Notes: generated by a model not told the origin, from the sequence alone. Positions 32,976 to 45,660 are shown, counted from the stretch's first letter. The stretch is DNA of 64,000 bases from Amycolatopsis camponoti (GCF_902497555.1 NZ_CABVGP010000001.1:3762501-3826500); one strand, 5' to 3'. Numbers and translations: made by a program.

Positions 32976-33023
32976 GGTCGTGAGTGAGAAACAGTGTTCT
33001 AACACTGTTTCTCACTCACGACC
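32976..33023. repeat. 48-bp perfect palindromic repeat, copy 1 (inside the operon)
   Basis: Arms 32976-32998 and 33001-33023 (23 bp each, beginning GGTCGTGAGTGAGAAACAG) are perfectly complementary around a 2-nt centre (CT). It lies 8 nt after the hydroxylase large-subunit stop and 21 nt before the reductase start. A closely related copy lies at 52750-52797. As RNA it forms a long hairpin that could terminate transcription partially or protect the upstream mRNA. Confidence 0.95.
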
Positions 33024-33044
33024 CCGCACCGAGACGGGGCTGGG

Positions 33045-34085
33045 ATGACAGCGGAAAAGCACCGCGTCCGGTTCGAACCGGTCGGGATCGAGATCGACGT
33101 CGCCGAGGACACCACGATCCTGCGCGCCGCCGCCGAGCAGGGCGTCATGCTCATGCACGGCTGCAAGGAAGGGCAGTGCGCGGCCTGCAAGTCGTTCATC
33201 CTCGACGGCGAAGACGTCGAACACGACCGCTATTCGACCTTCGCGCTCCCCGACTACGAAAAGGAGGAGGGTTTCACGCTGCTGTGCCGGGCCCACGCCT
33301 ACGAAGACCTGACGATCGAGCTGCTCAACTACGACGAGGAGATGATCCAGTCGGGGCTGCCGATCCAGGAAGCGGAAGTCGAGGTCGTCGCCAACGACCA
33401 CGTCACGCACGACCTGCGGCACCTCGCCGTCCGGCTCACCGATCCGGAGCAGGCGCTGAAGTTCTTCCCCGGGCAGTACCTGGACTTCGCGATCCCGGGC
33501 ACCGAGGAGACGCGGTCGTTCTCCATGGCCAACACCTCGGCGCGCGACGGGCTCCTGGAGTTCGTCATCAAGATCTACCCCGACGGGCTGTTCTCCCGGT
33601 TCCTCGACACCGACGTCGCGGTCGGCGACCGGCTCCGGGTGACCGGCCCGTTCGGGGTGTTCACCCTCCGGGACAACCCGGGCAAGGACCTGGTCTTCGT
33701 CGGCGGCGGCGCCGGGATGGCGCCGATCCTGTCGCTGCTGCGCTCCATGGCCGAGCGCGGCATCGACCGGAAGGCGACCTACTACTACGGCGCCCGCCGC
33801 GAGGCGGACCTCTGCTTCCACGCCGAACTGCGGGAGCTCGAGGAGAAACTGCCGAACTTCCGTTACGTCCCAGCGCTTTCCGAACCGGGTGACGACGCCT
33901 GGGACGGCGAGACCGGCCTGATCACCGACGTCCTGCGCCGGGCCGGCCACGACCTGACCGGAGCCGACGCCTACGTCTGCGGTCCGCCGCCGATGGTGGA
34001 AGCCGCGCTGGAACTGCTGCCCGCGCTCGGCGTCGCCGACAAGCGCGTCTTCTACGACAAGTTCACCACCACGGGCGAAGGGTAA
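33045..34085 (+). CDS. mimB: monooxygenase reductase, [2Fe-2S]/FAD/NAD(P)H
   Basis: A 346-residue electron-transfer component. The plant-type ferredoxin domain has C40, C45, C48 and C81 (GCKEGQCAACKS); the FAD domain has RSFSMAN; the nicotinamide domain has FVGGGAGMAPILSLL and ends VFYDKF. It passes electrons from NAD(P)H to the diiron hydroxylase. Its ribosome binding site is weak (GGGCTGGG), which together with the preceding palindrome suggests lower expression than the hydroxylase. Confidence 0.96.
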   Translation: MTAEKHRVRFEPVGIEIDVAEDTTILRAAAEQGVMLMHGCKEGQCAACKSFILDGEDVEHDRYSTFALPDYEKEEGFTLLCRAHAYEDLTIELLNYDEEMIQSGLPIQEAEVEVVANDHVTHDLRHLAVRLTDPEQALKFFPGQYLDFAIPGTEETRSFSMANTSARDGLLEFVIKIYPDGLFSRFLDTDVAVGDRLRVTGPFGVFTLRDNPGKDLVFVGGGAGMAPILSLLRSMAERGIDRKATYYYGARREADLCFHAELRELEEKLPNFRYVPALSEPGDDAWDGETGLITDVLRRAGHDLTGADAYVCGPPPMVEAALELLPALGVADKRVFYDKFTTTGEG

Positions 34086-34090
34086 AACCC

Positions 34091-35260
34091 ATGACAGCCA
34101 CCTCCGAACGCAGTGTGCCGAAGCCGACGTTCACCGACGCCGAAGCGGGCGCCAAGGTCTTCCCGGACTCCGACGCCCGCCGGTACAACTACTTCACCCC
34201 GGCCAAGCGTAAGCAGAGCCACTACGAAGACGTCACCGTCGAGGTCCAGCCCGACCCGCGGCACTACCTGTCCCAGGGCTGGCTCTACGCCTTCGCCGAC
34301 GGCAAGGCCGGCTACCCGCTCGAGTGGACCGCGCTGAAGGCGTGGGGTTCCGACCGGCCGGTGCCCGAGCGCGGCCCCGGCTCCGGCGGCAAGGGCTACG
34401 ACTGGCCCGCCCACGGCTGGCACGAGTTCCGCGACCCCAACGAGGAGTGGGAGCTCACCCTCTACCGCTACAACGCGAACGTCGTGCGCCAGCTCAACCA
34501 GAACATCGACGCCGCGCGCCAGGCCAAGGCGTTCGAGCAGTGGAACCCGAACTGGGTCGACTTCGTCGCCAAGCACGTCGGCGCGTGGATGCACGTCGAC
34601 CACGGCCTCGGCTTGTACTTGTTCGCCAACGCCAACCGGCGCGCGCCGACGAACATGCACAACAACGCGATCTCGGTGAACAGCATGCACCGGATCCGCG
34701 CGGCGCAAGACCTGGCGCTGTACAACCTGACGCTCACCGAAGAGATCGACGGCTTCGACGGCAGCGCCCACCTGACGACCTGGGCCGAGGACCCGGCGTG
34801 GCAGGGCGTGCGGGAGACCGCCGAGCAGCTGACCGGGATCTGGGACTGGTGCGAGGCGATCTTCGCCGCGAACATCGTCTTCGAGCCCCTCGTCGGCGAA
34901 CTGTTCCGCAGCAACCTGGTGCAGCAGGCCGCGCCCGCGAACGGCGACTTCGTCACGCCGACGCTGATCGGCGCCGAGGAGTTCGACTTCTCCGAGCGCG
35001 ATCTCCGCTACACGAAGGCGATGTTCCACCTGCTGATCAACGACAAGGAGTTCGCCGGGCACAACCAGGCGCTGCTGCAGAAGTGGCTGGAGGACTGGGT
35101 GCCGAAGAGCATCGCCGCCGCCCGCGCCCTGCAGCCGCTGTGGTCGCAGCCCGACGCCAAGCCCATCCGGTTCGAGGACGGTCTCGACCGGGCGAAGAGC
35201 CGGTTCGCCGGAATCCTGTCCGAATTGGGTCTCAAAGCACCGGAGGAGCTGGGCCAGTGA
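34091..35260 (+). CDS. mimC: monooxygenase hydroxylase small (beta) subunit
   Basis: A 389-residue beta subunit of the diiron hydroxylase. It has the same ferritin-like helical fold as the alpha subunit but no metal ligands; recognisable segments are ARRYNYFTPAKRKQSHYEDVTVE, GWLYAFADGKAGYPLEWT and NMHNNAISVNSMHRIRAAQDLALYNLTL. It pairs with the alpha subunit to give the (alpha-beta)2 core. Starts 5 nt after the reductase stop. Confidence 0.96.
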   Translation: MTATSERSVPKPTFTDAEAGAKVFPDSDARRYNYFTPAKRKQSHYEDVTVEVQPDPRHYLSQGWLYAFADGKAGYPLEWTALKAWGSDRPVPERGPGSGGKGYDWPAHGWHEFRDPNEEWELTLYRYNANVVRQLNQNIDAARQAKAFEQWNPNWVDFVAKHVGAWMHVDHGLGLYLFANANRRAPTNMHNNAISVNSMHRIRAAQDLALYNLTLTEEIDGFDGSAHLTTWAEDPAWQGVRETAEQLTGIWDWCEAIFAANIVFEPLVGELFRSNLVQQAAPANGDFVTPTLIGAEEFDFSERDLRYTKAMFHLLINDKEFAGHNQALLQKWLEDWVPKSIAAARALQPLWSQPDAKPIRFEDGLDRAKSRFAGILSELGLKAPEELGQ

Positions 35261-35628
35261 CTGTCTTCAAGACCGCGGAAAGCCCGTACAAGACGAACAA
35301 CACCGCGTCCAACATGTGCGGCTTCACCCTGATGAACAACCAGGTCGGCGCGATCATCGCCGAGGTCATGTCCACGAAGGACAACGTGACCGTGACGCCG
35401 CTGCCGTCGATGATCCGGGTGGACGCGCAGGGCCGGACGGACCTGATCTACGCCGAGGTCGACGAGGCCGCCGGCGAGGAAGAGGGCTGGTTCAACGCGG
35501 CCGAGTTCGAGGAGAGCATGTCCACCCACTACGGGCGGATGATCCACGAGGACGACCGCACGATCATGTTCGCCAACCCCGAGGACGCGGCCGAATACCT
35601 CGACTTCGATCTCAAGGTCATCAAGTAG
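35257..35628 (+). CDS. mimD: monooxygenase coupling (effector) protein
   Basis: A 123-residue MmoB/DmpM-like effector protein without cofactor, with the typical SNMCGFTLMNNQVGAIIAEVM, IRVDAQGRTDLIY and MSTHYGRMIHEDDRTIMFANPEDAAEYLDF segments. It binds the hydroxylase and tunes oxygen activation. GTG start overlaps the beta-subunit stop (GTGA, 35257-35260), with GGAGGAG upstream. Confidence 0.96.
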   Translation: MTVFKTAESPYKTNNTASNMCGFTLMNNQVGAIIAEVMSTKDNVTVTPLPSMIRVDAQGRTDLIYAEVDEAAGEEEGWFNAAEFEESMSTHYGRMIHEDDRTIMFANPEDAAEYLDFDLKVIK

Positions 35629-35672
35629 GAACCACAGCAGGAAGCACTCGATCCGCTCAGGAAGGATCACCG

Positions 35673-36710
35673 ATGTACGAAAAAGACGGCGAAAAGTATT
35701 TCGTGGTGGACGCCCACACCCACTTCTGGGACGCGAGCCCGGACAACTGGGTCAAGGGGCAGGAGGAATACGCCAAGGGCTGGATCGAGTGCTTCCACGC
35801 CTACCAGGGCCTCGGCCCGAAGGAGACGCACTGGCCGATCGACCGGTTCCAGAAGTACTCCGAAGAACTGATGATGCACGACCTGTTCGAGGTCGGGCAC
35901 GTCGACACGGCCATCTTCCAGCCGACGAACCTGCGGCAGTGGTACAAGAACGGCTTCAACACCACCGAAGCCGACGGCGCGCTGGCCGCGAAGCACCCCG
36001 GCAAGTTCCTCGTGAACACCACCTTCGACCCGCGTGAAGGCGACGAGGGCATGAAGGCGTTCGAGGAGCGGGTCAAGCGGTACGGCTGCAAGGGCGTCAA
36101 GCTCTACACCGCCGAGTGGCGGGGCGACTCCCGCGGCTGGAGCCTCAAGGACCCGGAAGCGGCCCGGTACCTCGAGAAGTGTGAGGAACTCGGGGTCAAG
36201 AACGTCCACATCCACAAGGGCCCGACCATCTGGCCGCTCGACAAGGACGCCTTCGACGTGTCCGATGTGGACCACGTCGCGACGAACTTTCAAGGCCTCA
36301 ACTTCATCGTCGAGCACGTCGGCCTGCCGCGCATCGAGGACTTCTGCTTCATGGCCACCCAGGAGCGCAACGTCTACGCGGGGCTGGCCGTCGTGGTCGG
36401 CGGCCTGATGCACGCCCGCCCGAAGTTCTTCGCCAAGGTCATGGGCGAGCTGATGTTCTGGATCGGCGAGGACAAGCTGATCTTCGGCGCCGACTACGCC
36501 ATCTGGGAGCCCAAGTGGCAGGTCGAGGGCTTCGTCGACTGGAACATGCCGGGTGACGACGAGCTGTCGGACTTCGCGCCGCTGACGGTCGACCAGAAGA
36601 AGAAGATCCTCGGGCTGAACGCCGCCCGGCTGTACGACATCGACGTGCCGGCCGAGCTGCGGCTCAAGGACCCGGAGACGGTCGAGCCCGTCGGCGTGCC
36701 GAACTCATGA
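35673..36710 (+). CDS. amidohydrolase-superfamily (amidohydrolase 2) protein of the mim cluster
   Basis: A 345-residue metal-dependent hydrolase fold: H15-x-H17 in VDAHTHFWD, Lys in KGVKLYTAEW, HIHKGP, EHVGLPRIEDF and FGADYAIWEP near the C-terminus. The same gene occurs at this place in propane and Mim clusters of mycobacteria and rhodococci. Its reaction is unknown; a hydrolase or decarboxylase of an oxidation product, or an assembly role, has been considered. Its stop overlaps the next start (ATGA). Confidence 0.93.
   Translation: MYEKDGEKYFVVDAHTHFWDASPDNWVKGQEEYAKGWIECFHAYQGLGPKETHWPIDRFQKYSEELMMHDLFEVGHVDTAIFQPTNLRQWYKNGFNTTEADGALAAKHPGKFLVNTTFDPREGDEGMKAFEERVKRYGCKGVKLYTAEWRGDSRGWSLKDPEAARYLEKCEELGVKNVHIHKGPTIWPLDKDAFDVSDVDHVATNFQGLNFIVEHVGLPRIEDFCFMATQERNVYAGLAVVVGGLMHARPKFFAKVMGELMFWIGEDKLIFGADYAIWEPKWQVEGFVDWNMPGDDELSDFAPLTVDQKKKILGLNAARLYDIDVPAELRLKDPETVEPVGVPNS
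36260..36272. repeat. GTCCGATGTGGAC motif, copy 4
   Basis: Exact 13-mer inside the amidohydrolase gene, plus strand, frame V-S-D-V-D as in copy 3 but in an unrelated protein. Confidence 0.5.
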
Positions 36711-37428
36711 CGGCACTCGACGATCGGGTCGTCCGCGCCGACCACGCCGACCACGCGGCGGTGTGGTCGGCCCTCGGCACCGTCCGGGATCCCGAACTGG
36801 ACGAACCCCTCACCGACCTGGGTTTCGTGGCCCGCTGCGAGGTGAGCGCGGCGGGCCACGCCGTCATCCGGCTGCGGCTGCCGACCTACTTCTGCGCGCC
36901 CAACTTCGCGTTCCTGATGGTCGCGGACGCTTACGACGCCGTCGCCGGGGTGCCGGGCCTGACCGGGCTCGACATCCGGCTCGACGACCACTTCGCCTCG
37001 GACGTCATCAACCGCGGGGTGGCGGCGCGCCGGGGTTTCGTCGCGTCGTTCGAGGGCGAGGCCGTCGACGAGCTGGACAGCCTGCGCTACGACTTCGTGC
37101 GCAAGGCCGTGCTGGCCGGCACCGACCGCGTCTGCCGGACCCTGGCCGGCACCGGGCTCGACCCGGCGTCGCTGACGCTCGGCGAGGTCCCGCCCGGGCC
37201 GGACGTCGAGCGGCTGCGCGCCCGGCGCCGTGAGCTGGGCCTGCCCGCCGAGGACGGCGACCCGCTGCTGCTCGACCCGGCCACCGGGGCGCCGGTGGCT
37301 CCCGCCGACGCGAAGCGCCACCTCGCTTTCGCGCGGCTGACCCGCACGAGCATGGAGGTCAACTCGGGCGTCTGCCGCGGCATGCTGCGCGCCAGGTATT
37401 CGCTGACTTCGGATGAGGAGGGCACGGG

Positions 37429-37432
<4 letters not shown>
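36707..37432 (+). CDS. MIP18/DUF59-domain protein of the mim cluster
   Basis: A 241-residue protein whose first 100 residues resemble the MIP18/PaaD-like iron-sulfur assembly domain (ALGTVRDPELDEPLTDLGFVARCEV; LRLPTYFCAPNFAFLM, including a conserved Cys). The C-terminal 140 residues are specific to the monooxygenase-linked group. It probably helps metal-centre assembly of hydroxylase or reductase (inference). ATGA overlaps on both sides make it translationally coupled to the amidohydrolase and dehydrogenase genes. Confidence 0.88.
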
Positions 37433-40157
<2,725 letters not shown>

Positions 40158-40187
40158 GCCTTCGTCCGCTCCAGCCCACGGAGATCG

Positions 40188-40230
40188 GAGGTCCCCTCGC
40201 CCGCGTCCTGAGCGCGGGTGAGGGGACCTC
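40188..40230 (+). terminator. terminator of the monooxygenase operon
   Basis: 18-bp stem, arms 40188-40205 and 40213-40230 (GAGGTCCCCTC paired with GAGGGGACCTC, one G-U, then CCCGCG/CGCGGG), 7-nt loop, 30 nt after the chaperonin stop. Followed by CTTCC rather than a U-run. Confidence 0.9.
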
Positions 40231-40273
40231 TTCCGTGCTGCGGGGGCCGGGCTTCGGTGCCAGGCTGGTGATC

Positions 40274-40462
40274 ATGACGCACTACGTGATGGCCCAGACC
40301 CTGGCGACGGTGACCGAGCTCGAGGCGAAGGGCTTCCTCGGCACGGTGGGCAAGATCGCCGCGGCGACGGTGATCTTCTTCATCGCGATCGGGCTGGTGG
40401 TGGGGCTGCTGCTGGGGTTCTTCATCGGCCGTTCGGTGGGCCGGCGCCAAGGCCCGCGCTGA
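40274..40462 (+). CDS. small single-pass membrane protein (62 aa)
   Basis: A 62-residue protein with an amphipathic N-terminus, one transmembrane helix at about 29-53 (AATVIFFIAIGLVVGLLLGFF) and a basic C-terminal tail (GRSVGRRQGPR), implying N-out, C-in topology. GGTGAT precedes the ATG; an ATG 15 nt later is the alternative start. Function unknown. It is converging with the membrane protein gene 2 nt away. Confidence 0.7.
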   Translation: MTHYVMAQTLATVTELEAKGFLGTVGKIAAATVIFFIAIGLVVGLLLGFFIGRSVGRRQGPR

Positions 40463-40464
40463 CG

Positions 40465-41064
40465 TCAGCTCACCAGGCCGTGGGCCGCCAGCTCGCGGCC
40501 GGCCAGCTTCTCGATCACGTCGCGGTCCCGCTCCCGCCAGCCGGTGGCCACCTCGCCCAGCGACGCCAGGCGTCGCAACGGCTGGGTCGCCAGCGCCCGC
40601 AGGGCGAGGACGTCCAGACCCTCGTCGCCCATCGCGCGCAACCGTGCTGCCGCGGACGCCCGGCGGGTGAACTTCCAGCGCAGCGGCAACCACGTCACCA
40701 CCAGCGTCAGCACCGGCAGCGCGATGATGATCGCCGCCATCCACCACGCCAGGTTCTCCACCGCCTCGATCTGCCACCGCCCGGAGTCGACGAGCTTGGT
40801 CCCGACGTCCGACCCGCCGTGCAGCGCGTTCGCCAGCTTGTCGCCGATGAGGGGGATGCCGCCCGCGGAGCTCGCCGCCGAGTCGAACGTCCCGCGCAGC
40901 CCTGTCCCGGCGTCGACGAGCCCGTCGCCCGGCGCCCGCAGCTTCAGCACCTGGTCGTACACCGACGTCCCCAGCCAGACCGCGAAGATCACGAGCAGCA
41001 GGGCGAGCAGGTCGCTGACGAGCTGGGCGGTGCGGCGGATCGGCCGTTCGGCGTAGAGCTGCAT
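40465..41064 (-). CDS. membrane protein of unknown function
   Basis: A 199-residue protein with two predicted transmembrane helices (LVSDLLALLLVIFAVWLGTSV near 15-35 and WWMAAIIIALPVLTLVVTWLPL near 105-127) flanking a 60-residue extracytoplasmic loop (APGDGLVDAGTGLRGTFDSA...). The C-terminal 70 residues are cytoplasmic and helical (RASAAARLRAMGDEGLDVLALRALA). The pattern occurs in many actinomycetes with no assigned role. The ATG at 41064 gives the expected basic N-terminus. Confidence 0.85.
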   Translation of the reverse strand: MQLYAERPIRRTAQLVSDLLALLLVIFAVWLGTSVYDQVLKLRAPGDGLVDAGTGLRGTFDSAASSAGGIPLIGDKLANALHGGSDVGTKLVDSGRWQIEAVENLAWWMAAIIIALPVLTLVVTWLPLRWKFTRRASAAARLRAMGDEGLDVLALRALATQPLRRLASLGEVATGWRERDRDVIEKLAGRELAAHGLVS

Positions 41065-41135
41065 CGGGACGCCTTTCGCGGTGGGGGAGCGCGGGCGTCG
41101 GCAACGTACCCGCGCTCCCCACCGGCGAACCGCGC

Positions 41136-43292
41136 CTAGCTGCGGACGACCTCCGCGAGCCCGGTCAGCTCGGCCGGCAACGGGCCCTCGTGCAGGACGC
41201 CGAGCCGCTGCGTGGCGCGGGTGAGCGCCACGTAGAGGTCCGCCGCGCTGTCGGCGAGGATCGCCGCCGGCTCCACCACGAGGACGGCGTCGAACTCGAG
41301 TCCCTTCGTCTCCGCCGCCGGCACCGCGCCCGACACCCCGGGCGGCCCGATCACGATGCTGGTGCCTTCCTTCCCGGCCTCGTCCCGGACGAACTCCTCG
41401 ATCGCCGCCGCCCTTTCGTCCTCGCCGACCTGCCTCGACCAAGGCAGGACGCCGCACGCGCGCACCGAGTCGGGCGGCTTGACGTCCGGCGCGAAGCCGG
41501 CCAGTACCGACGCCGCGACCGTCATGATCTCCGCCGGGGTGCGGTAGTTGACCGTCAGCGACCGGTAGGCCCAGCGGTCGGCGACGTACGGCGCCAGCAT
41601 CGCGCCCCACTCCCGGGCCCCGGCCGCCGAGCGGCGCTGGGCGAGGTCGCCCACCACCGTGAACGACCGCCCGGGGCACCGCCGCATCAGCACCCGCCAG
41701 TCCATTTCGGACAGTTCCTGGGCCTCGTCGACGACGACGTGCCGGTAGGTCCAGTCCCGGTCCGCCGAGGCGCGCTCGACCAGCGTGCGCGTGTCGGCCT
41801 CGACGAACCTGTCCGCCAGGTCCTCGGCGTAGAGGAGGTTCTCGGCGGACAGCATGACGTCCTCGTCCATCTCCTCCCGGTCCAGCTTCATCGACTGGAA
41901 GACGCCCTCGGCGTACTCGGCTTCGGCCTTCCGCGCCCGCGCGGCCGCTTTCTCCGCCGCCTTCTCGGCCGTCTTGTCGCGGCCCAGCAGGTCGACCAGC
42001 TCGTCCAGCAGGGGCACGTCCGACACCGTCCACGCGTCACCCCGGGCCCGGAACAACCCCGAATCCGCCGGCGCGGACGAGTAGAACGACGAAAGCAGGG
42101 CTTCCGGCGTCAGGATCGGCCAGAGTTCGTCGAGCGTGGTGGTGAACCGCTCGTCGCCCGCGAGGTCCTCGATCAGCCCCTTCCGCATGCTTTCCCACTC
42201 GTCGCGGTCGTCCCGGTTCAGCCAGCCCTTGCCGATCCGGCCGAGCGCCCGCTCGGTGAGCACGTACGTGACGATCTCGGTGAACACCGCGCGCGCCTCG
42301 TTGTGCGGCAGCCCGCTGTCGCGCGCCTCCTGCCTCGCCCACTCCGCGGTCTCGGCGTCGATCCGCACGGTGACGTCCTTCAGCGCGATCGGCACCGGCT
42401 CGGCCGGCAGCCGCTGGCGGTCCGCGACGGCCGCCTTCAGCACGTCGAGGATCTTCAGCGACCCCTTGAGCCGCGCGGCTTCCGGGGTGTCCTCGGCGGT
42501 GACGTGCAGGCCGGGCACGAGGTCGCCGGTGGTCGTGAACACGACGTCGGTCTCGCCCAGCGAGGGCAGGACGCGCCCGATGTGGTCCAGGAACGCCGGG
42601 TTCGGCCCGACGACCAGCGCGCCGTGGCGTTCCATCCGCTCCCGCTGCGTGTACAGCAGGTATGCGACGCGGTGCAGCGCCACGACCGTCTTCCCGGTGC
42701 CCGGCCCGCCTTCGATGACCAGCACGCCGGGGTGGTCGAGCCGGATGATCTCGTCCTGCTCGGCCTGGATGGTCGCGACGATGTCGCGCATCCCCTCGCC
42801 GCGCGGCGCGTTGACGGCCGCGAGCAGCGCCGCGTCCCCCTGCGCGTCACCGCCCGGCCGCCCGAGGTCCTCGTCGGTGAACCCGAGCACCCGCCGCCCG
42901 CGCGTGTGGAACTGCCGCCGCCGGCGCATGTCCTCCGGGTGCGCGCCGGTGGCGGTGTAGAACGGGCGGGCCGCCGGCGCACGCCAGTCGAGCAGCACCG
43001 GCCGGTATTCGTCCTCCTCGTCGAACAGCCCGATCCGGCCGATGTAGGACCGCTCGCCCGAGACGGCGTCCAGCCGTCCGAAGCAGAGCCCGTTGTCGAC
43101 GACGTCGAGCCGCTTCACCTGCCGGCCCAGCGAGCGCACGCCGACGTCCCGTTCCATGGCGCCCACCCCCTTGCCGCCGAGCGCCGCCTCGTACTCGCCC
43201 TTCACCCGCGCGCGCTCGGAGTCGAGCCGCGCGTACAGCTCGGCGACGTGGTCGCGTTCGGACCGCAGTTCTTCTTCGTACCCCTGAGACAA
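41136..43292 (-). CDS. helR: HelD-family RNA polymerase-recycling ATPase (HelR-like)
   Basis: A 718-residue SF1 helicase-like ATPase: N-terminal coiled coil (EEELRSERDHVAELYARLDSERARV), Walker A EGGPGTGKT (195-202), a long lineage-specific insert, Walker B VVVDEAQELSEMDW and the C-terminal VALTRATQRL. HelD proteins strip stalled RNA polymerase from DNA; the actinobacterial HelR branch displaces rifamycins from the enzyme. Placement in HelR rather than generic HelD rests on its operon with a rifampicin monooxygenase gene, 30 nt upstream, and on the RAE-like element ahead of it. Confidence 0.88.
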   Translation of the reverse strand: MSQGYEEELRSERDHVAELYARLDSERARVKGEYEAALGGKGVGAMERDVGVRSLGRQVKRLDVVDNGLCFGRLDAVSGERSYIGRIGLFDEEDEYRPVLLDWRAPAARPFYTATGAHPEDMRRRRQFHTRGRRVLGFTDEDLGRPGGDAQGDAALLAAVNAPRGEGMRDIVATIQAEQDEIIRLDHPGVLVIEGGPGTGKTVVALHRVAYLLYTQRERMERHGALVVGPNPAFLDHIGRVLPSLGETDVVFTTTGDLVPGLHVTAEDTPEAARLKGSLKILDVLKAAVADRQRLPAEPVPIALKDVTVRIDAETAEWARQEARDSGLPHNEARAVFTEIVTYVLTERALGRIGKGWLNRDDRDEWESMRKGLIEDLAGDERFTTTLDELWPILTPEALLSSFYSSAPADSGLFRARGDAWTVSDVPLLDELVDLLGRDKTAEKAAEKAAARARKAEAEYAEGVFQSMKLDREEMDEDVMLSAENLLYAEDLADRFVEADTRTLVERASADRDWTYRHVVVDEAQELSEMDWRVLMRRCPGRSFTVVGDLAQRRSAAGAREWGAMLAPYVADRWAYRSLTVNYRTPAEIMTVAASVLAGFAPDVKPPDSVRACGVLPWSRQVGEDERAAAIEEFVRDEAGKEGTSIVIGPPGVSGAVPAAETKGLEFDAVLVVEPAAILADSAADLYVALTRATQRLGVLHEGPLPAELTGLAEVVRS

Positions 43293-43322
43293 ATTTCCCT
43301 CTTCGTTTCGGACGACGGCGTT

Positions 43323-44813
<1,491 letters not shown>

Positions 44814-44819
44814 CTACGG

Positions 44820-44838
44820 GGGTCTTGCCGCAAGCCCA
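44820..44838 (-). promoter_or_regulatory. rifamycin-associated element (RAE)-like inverted repeat
   Basis: Minus strand reads GGGCTTGC-G-GCAAGACCC: CTTGC and GCAAG arms around one nt, with three further flanking GC pairs apart from one mismatch. It is 69 nt upstream of rox. Length and core match my recollection of the 19-bp RAE found before rifamycin resistance genes; no database comparison was possible. Confidence 0.75.
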
Positions 44839-44953
44839 GGGGTGCGCTATACATTGATTACGGAGGGGAGTGGTTGTTCCTCCCGCCGGTTCCGGGACGT
44901 CTTCCCAGTTCATCGCTCGTGCGCATGGTCGCAGAATCGTGTCGTCCGGTCGA

Positions 44954-44973
44954 ACTATGACGGCCGTCATAGT
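44954..44973. promoter_or_regulatory. 20-bp perfect palindrome, operator 1 of the GNAT-TetR unit
   Basis: ACTATGACGG and its exact complement, 34 nt before the GNAT start. The ATGAC/GTCAT core is shared with two further sites at 45006 and 45487. Confidence 0.75.
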
Positions 44974-45005
44974 GTGGTTCGCGCCGCAGTATGTTGTCAT
45001 GGAGT

Positions 45006-45021
45006 TATGACAGCTGTCATA
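45006..45021. promoter_or_regulatory. operator 2, covering the GNAT start codon
   Basis: TATGACAG-CTGTCATA, perfect 16-bp palindrome that includes the ATG at 45007. Binding here would block initiation of transcription or translation directly. Confidence 0.7.
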
Positions 45022-45660
45022 GAAGTCCGGGAGCTGGGGGACCGCCCGGCGGACCGGGAGTGCGTGGCCGCGCTCGTCGCGGCGTGCTCGCCGGACAGCC
45101 TCCGGCGGCGCTTCATGATGGGCGGGCCGGCCGAGCCGGGCGAGGTCTTCCGGCGGTACGGCCGGTTCCTGCTCGCCGGGGCGCCCGCCCTGCTCGCCAC
45201 TCGCGGCGGCCTTCCGGTGGGACTGCTCAACTTCGTCGCGGTGTCCCCGGGGGAGGCCGAGATCGGGATCCTCGTCGCCGATCCCTGGCAGCGGCAGGGG
45301 ATCGGGAGCGCGCTGGCGCGGTGGCTCTGGGCTTCGGGGCGGTTCCCGGGCTGGACGGTGCGCGGCACCGTGTGGGCGGGCAACGCGGGTGCCGAAGCGC
45401 TGTTGCTGCGCCAGGGTTTCCGGCCGGTGCCGGCCTACGAACGCGGCGAGCGGGACTTCGCGCTGGTCGTGCCGGACTGGGCTACCATGACAGACGTCAT
45501 GAAGGAGGCAGGCGATGACGAGGACGCCGCGCGAGCGGATGGTGCTCAGTGCCGCGCAGCTGGTGCGGATCCACGGAGTCGGGGCCACCGGCATGCGGGA
45601 CGTGGTCGCGCACGCCGAAGCGCCGCGGGGGTCCCTGCAGCACTACTTCCCGGGCGGTAA
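45007..45660 (+). CDS. GNAT-family acetyltransferase with a long 3' overlap
   Basis: A 217-residue frame whose first 158 residues form a GNAT domain: VRELGDRPADRECVAALVAACS, then the acetyl-CoA motif IGILVADPWQRQGIGSALARWLWA and a final ALLLRQGFRPVPAYERGERDFALVVPDW. The frame then runs without stop through operator 3 and 146 nt into the TetR gene, giving a roughly 55-residue Arg/Ala-rich tail with no domain character. The natural stop may have been lost, so the protein may be extended. No ribosome binding site; probably leaderless from a TATGTT -10 at 44990. Substrate unknown. Confidence 0.75.
   Translation: MTAVIEVRELGDRPADRECVAALVAACSPDSLRRRFMMGGPAEPGEVFRRYGRFLLAGAPALLATRGGLPVGLLNFVAVSPGEAEIGILVADPWQRQGIGSALARWLWASGRFPGWTVRGTVWAGNAGAEALLLRQGFRPVPAYERGERDFALVVPDWATMTDVMKEAGDDEDAARADGAQCRAAGADPRSRGHRHAGRGRARRSAAGVPAALLPGR
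45487..45500. promoter_or_regulatory. operator 3, inside the GNAT frame and ahead of tetR
   Basis: ATGAC-AGAC-GTCAT (6-bp arms counting the flanking C and G), 14 nt before the TetR start at 45515. Weaker than operators 1 and 2. Confidence 0.55.

Noticed and set aside
30790..33015. Upstream extension of the MimR frame on the minus strand to 1343 codons
   Set aside because: The extension is antisense to mimA and begins within the 48-bp repeat; the regulator has a good ribosome binding site at 30794-30798.
32976..33023. Palindrome as terminal inverted repeats of an insertion sequence
   Set aside because: No transposase, target duplication or second end is visible; it is a compact hairpin with a 2-nt centre.
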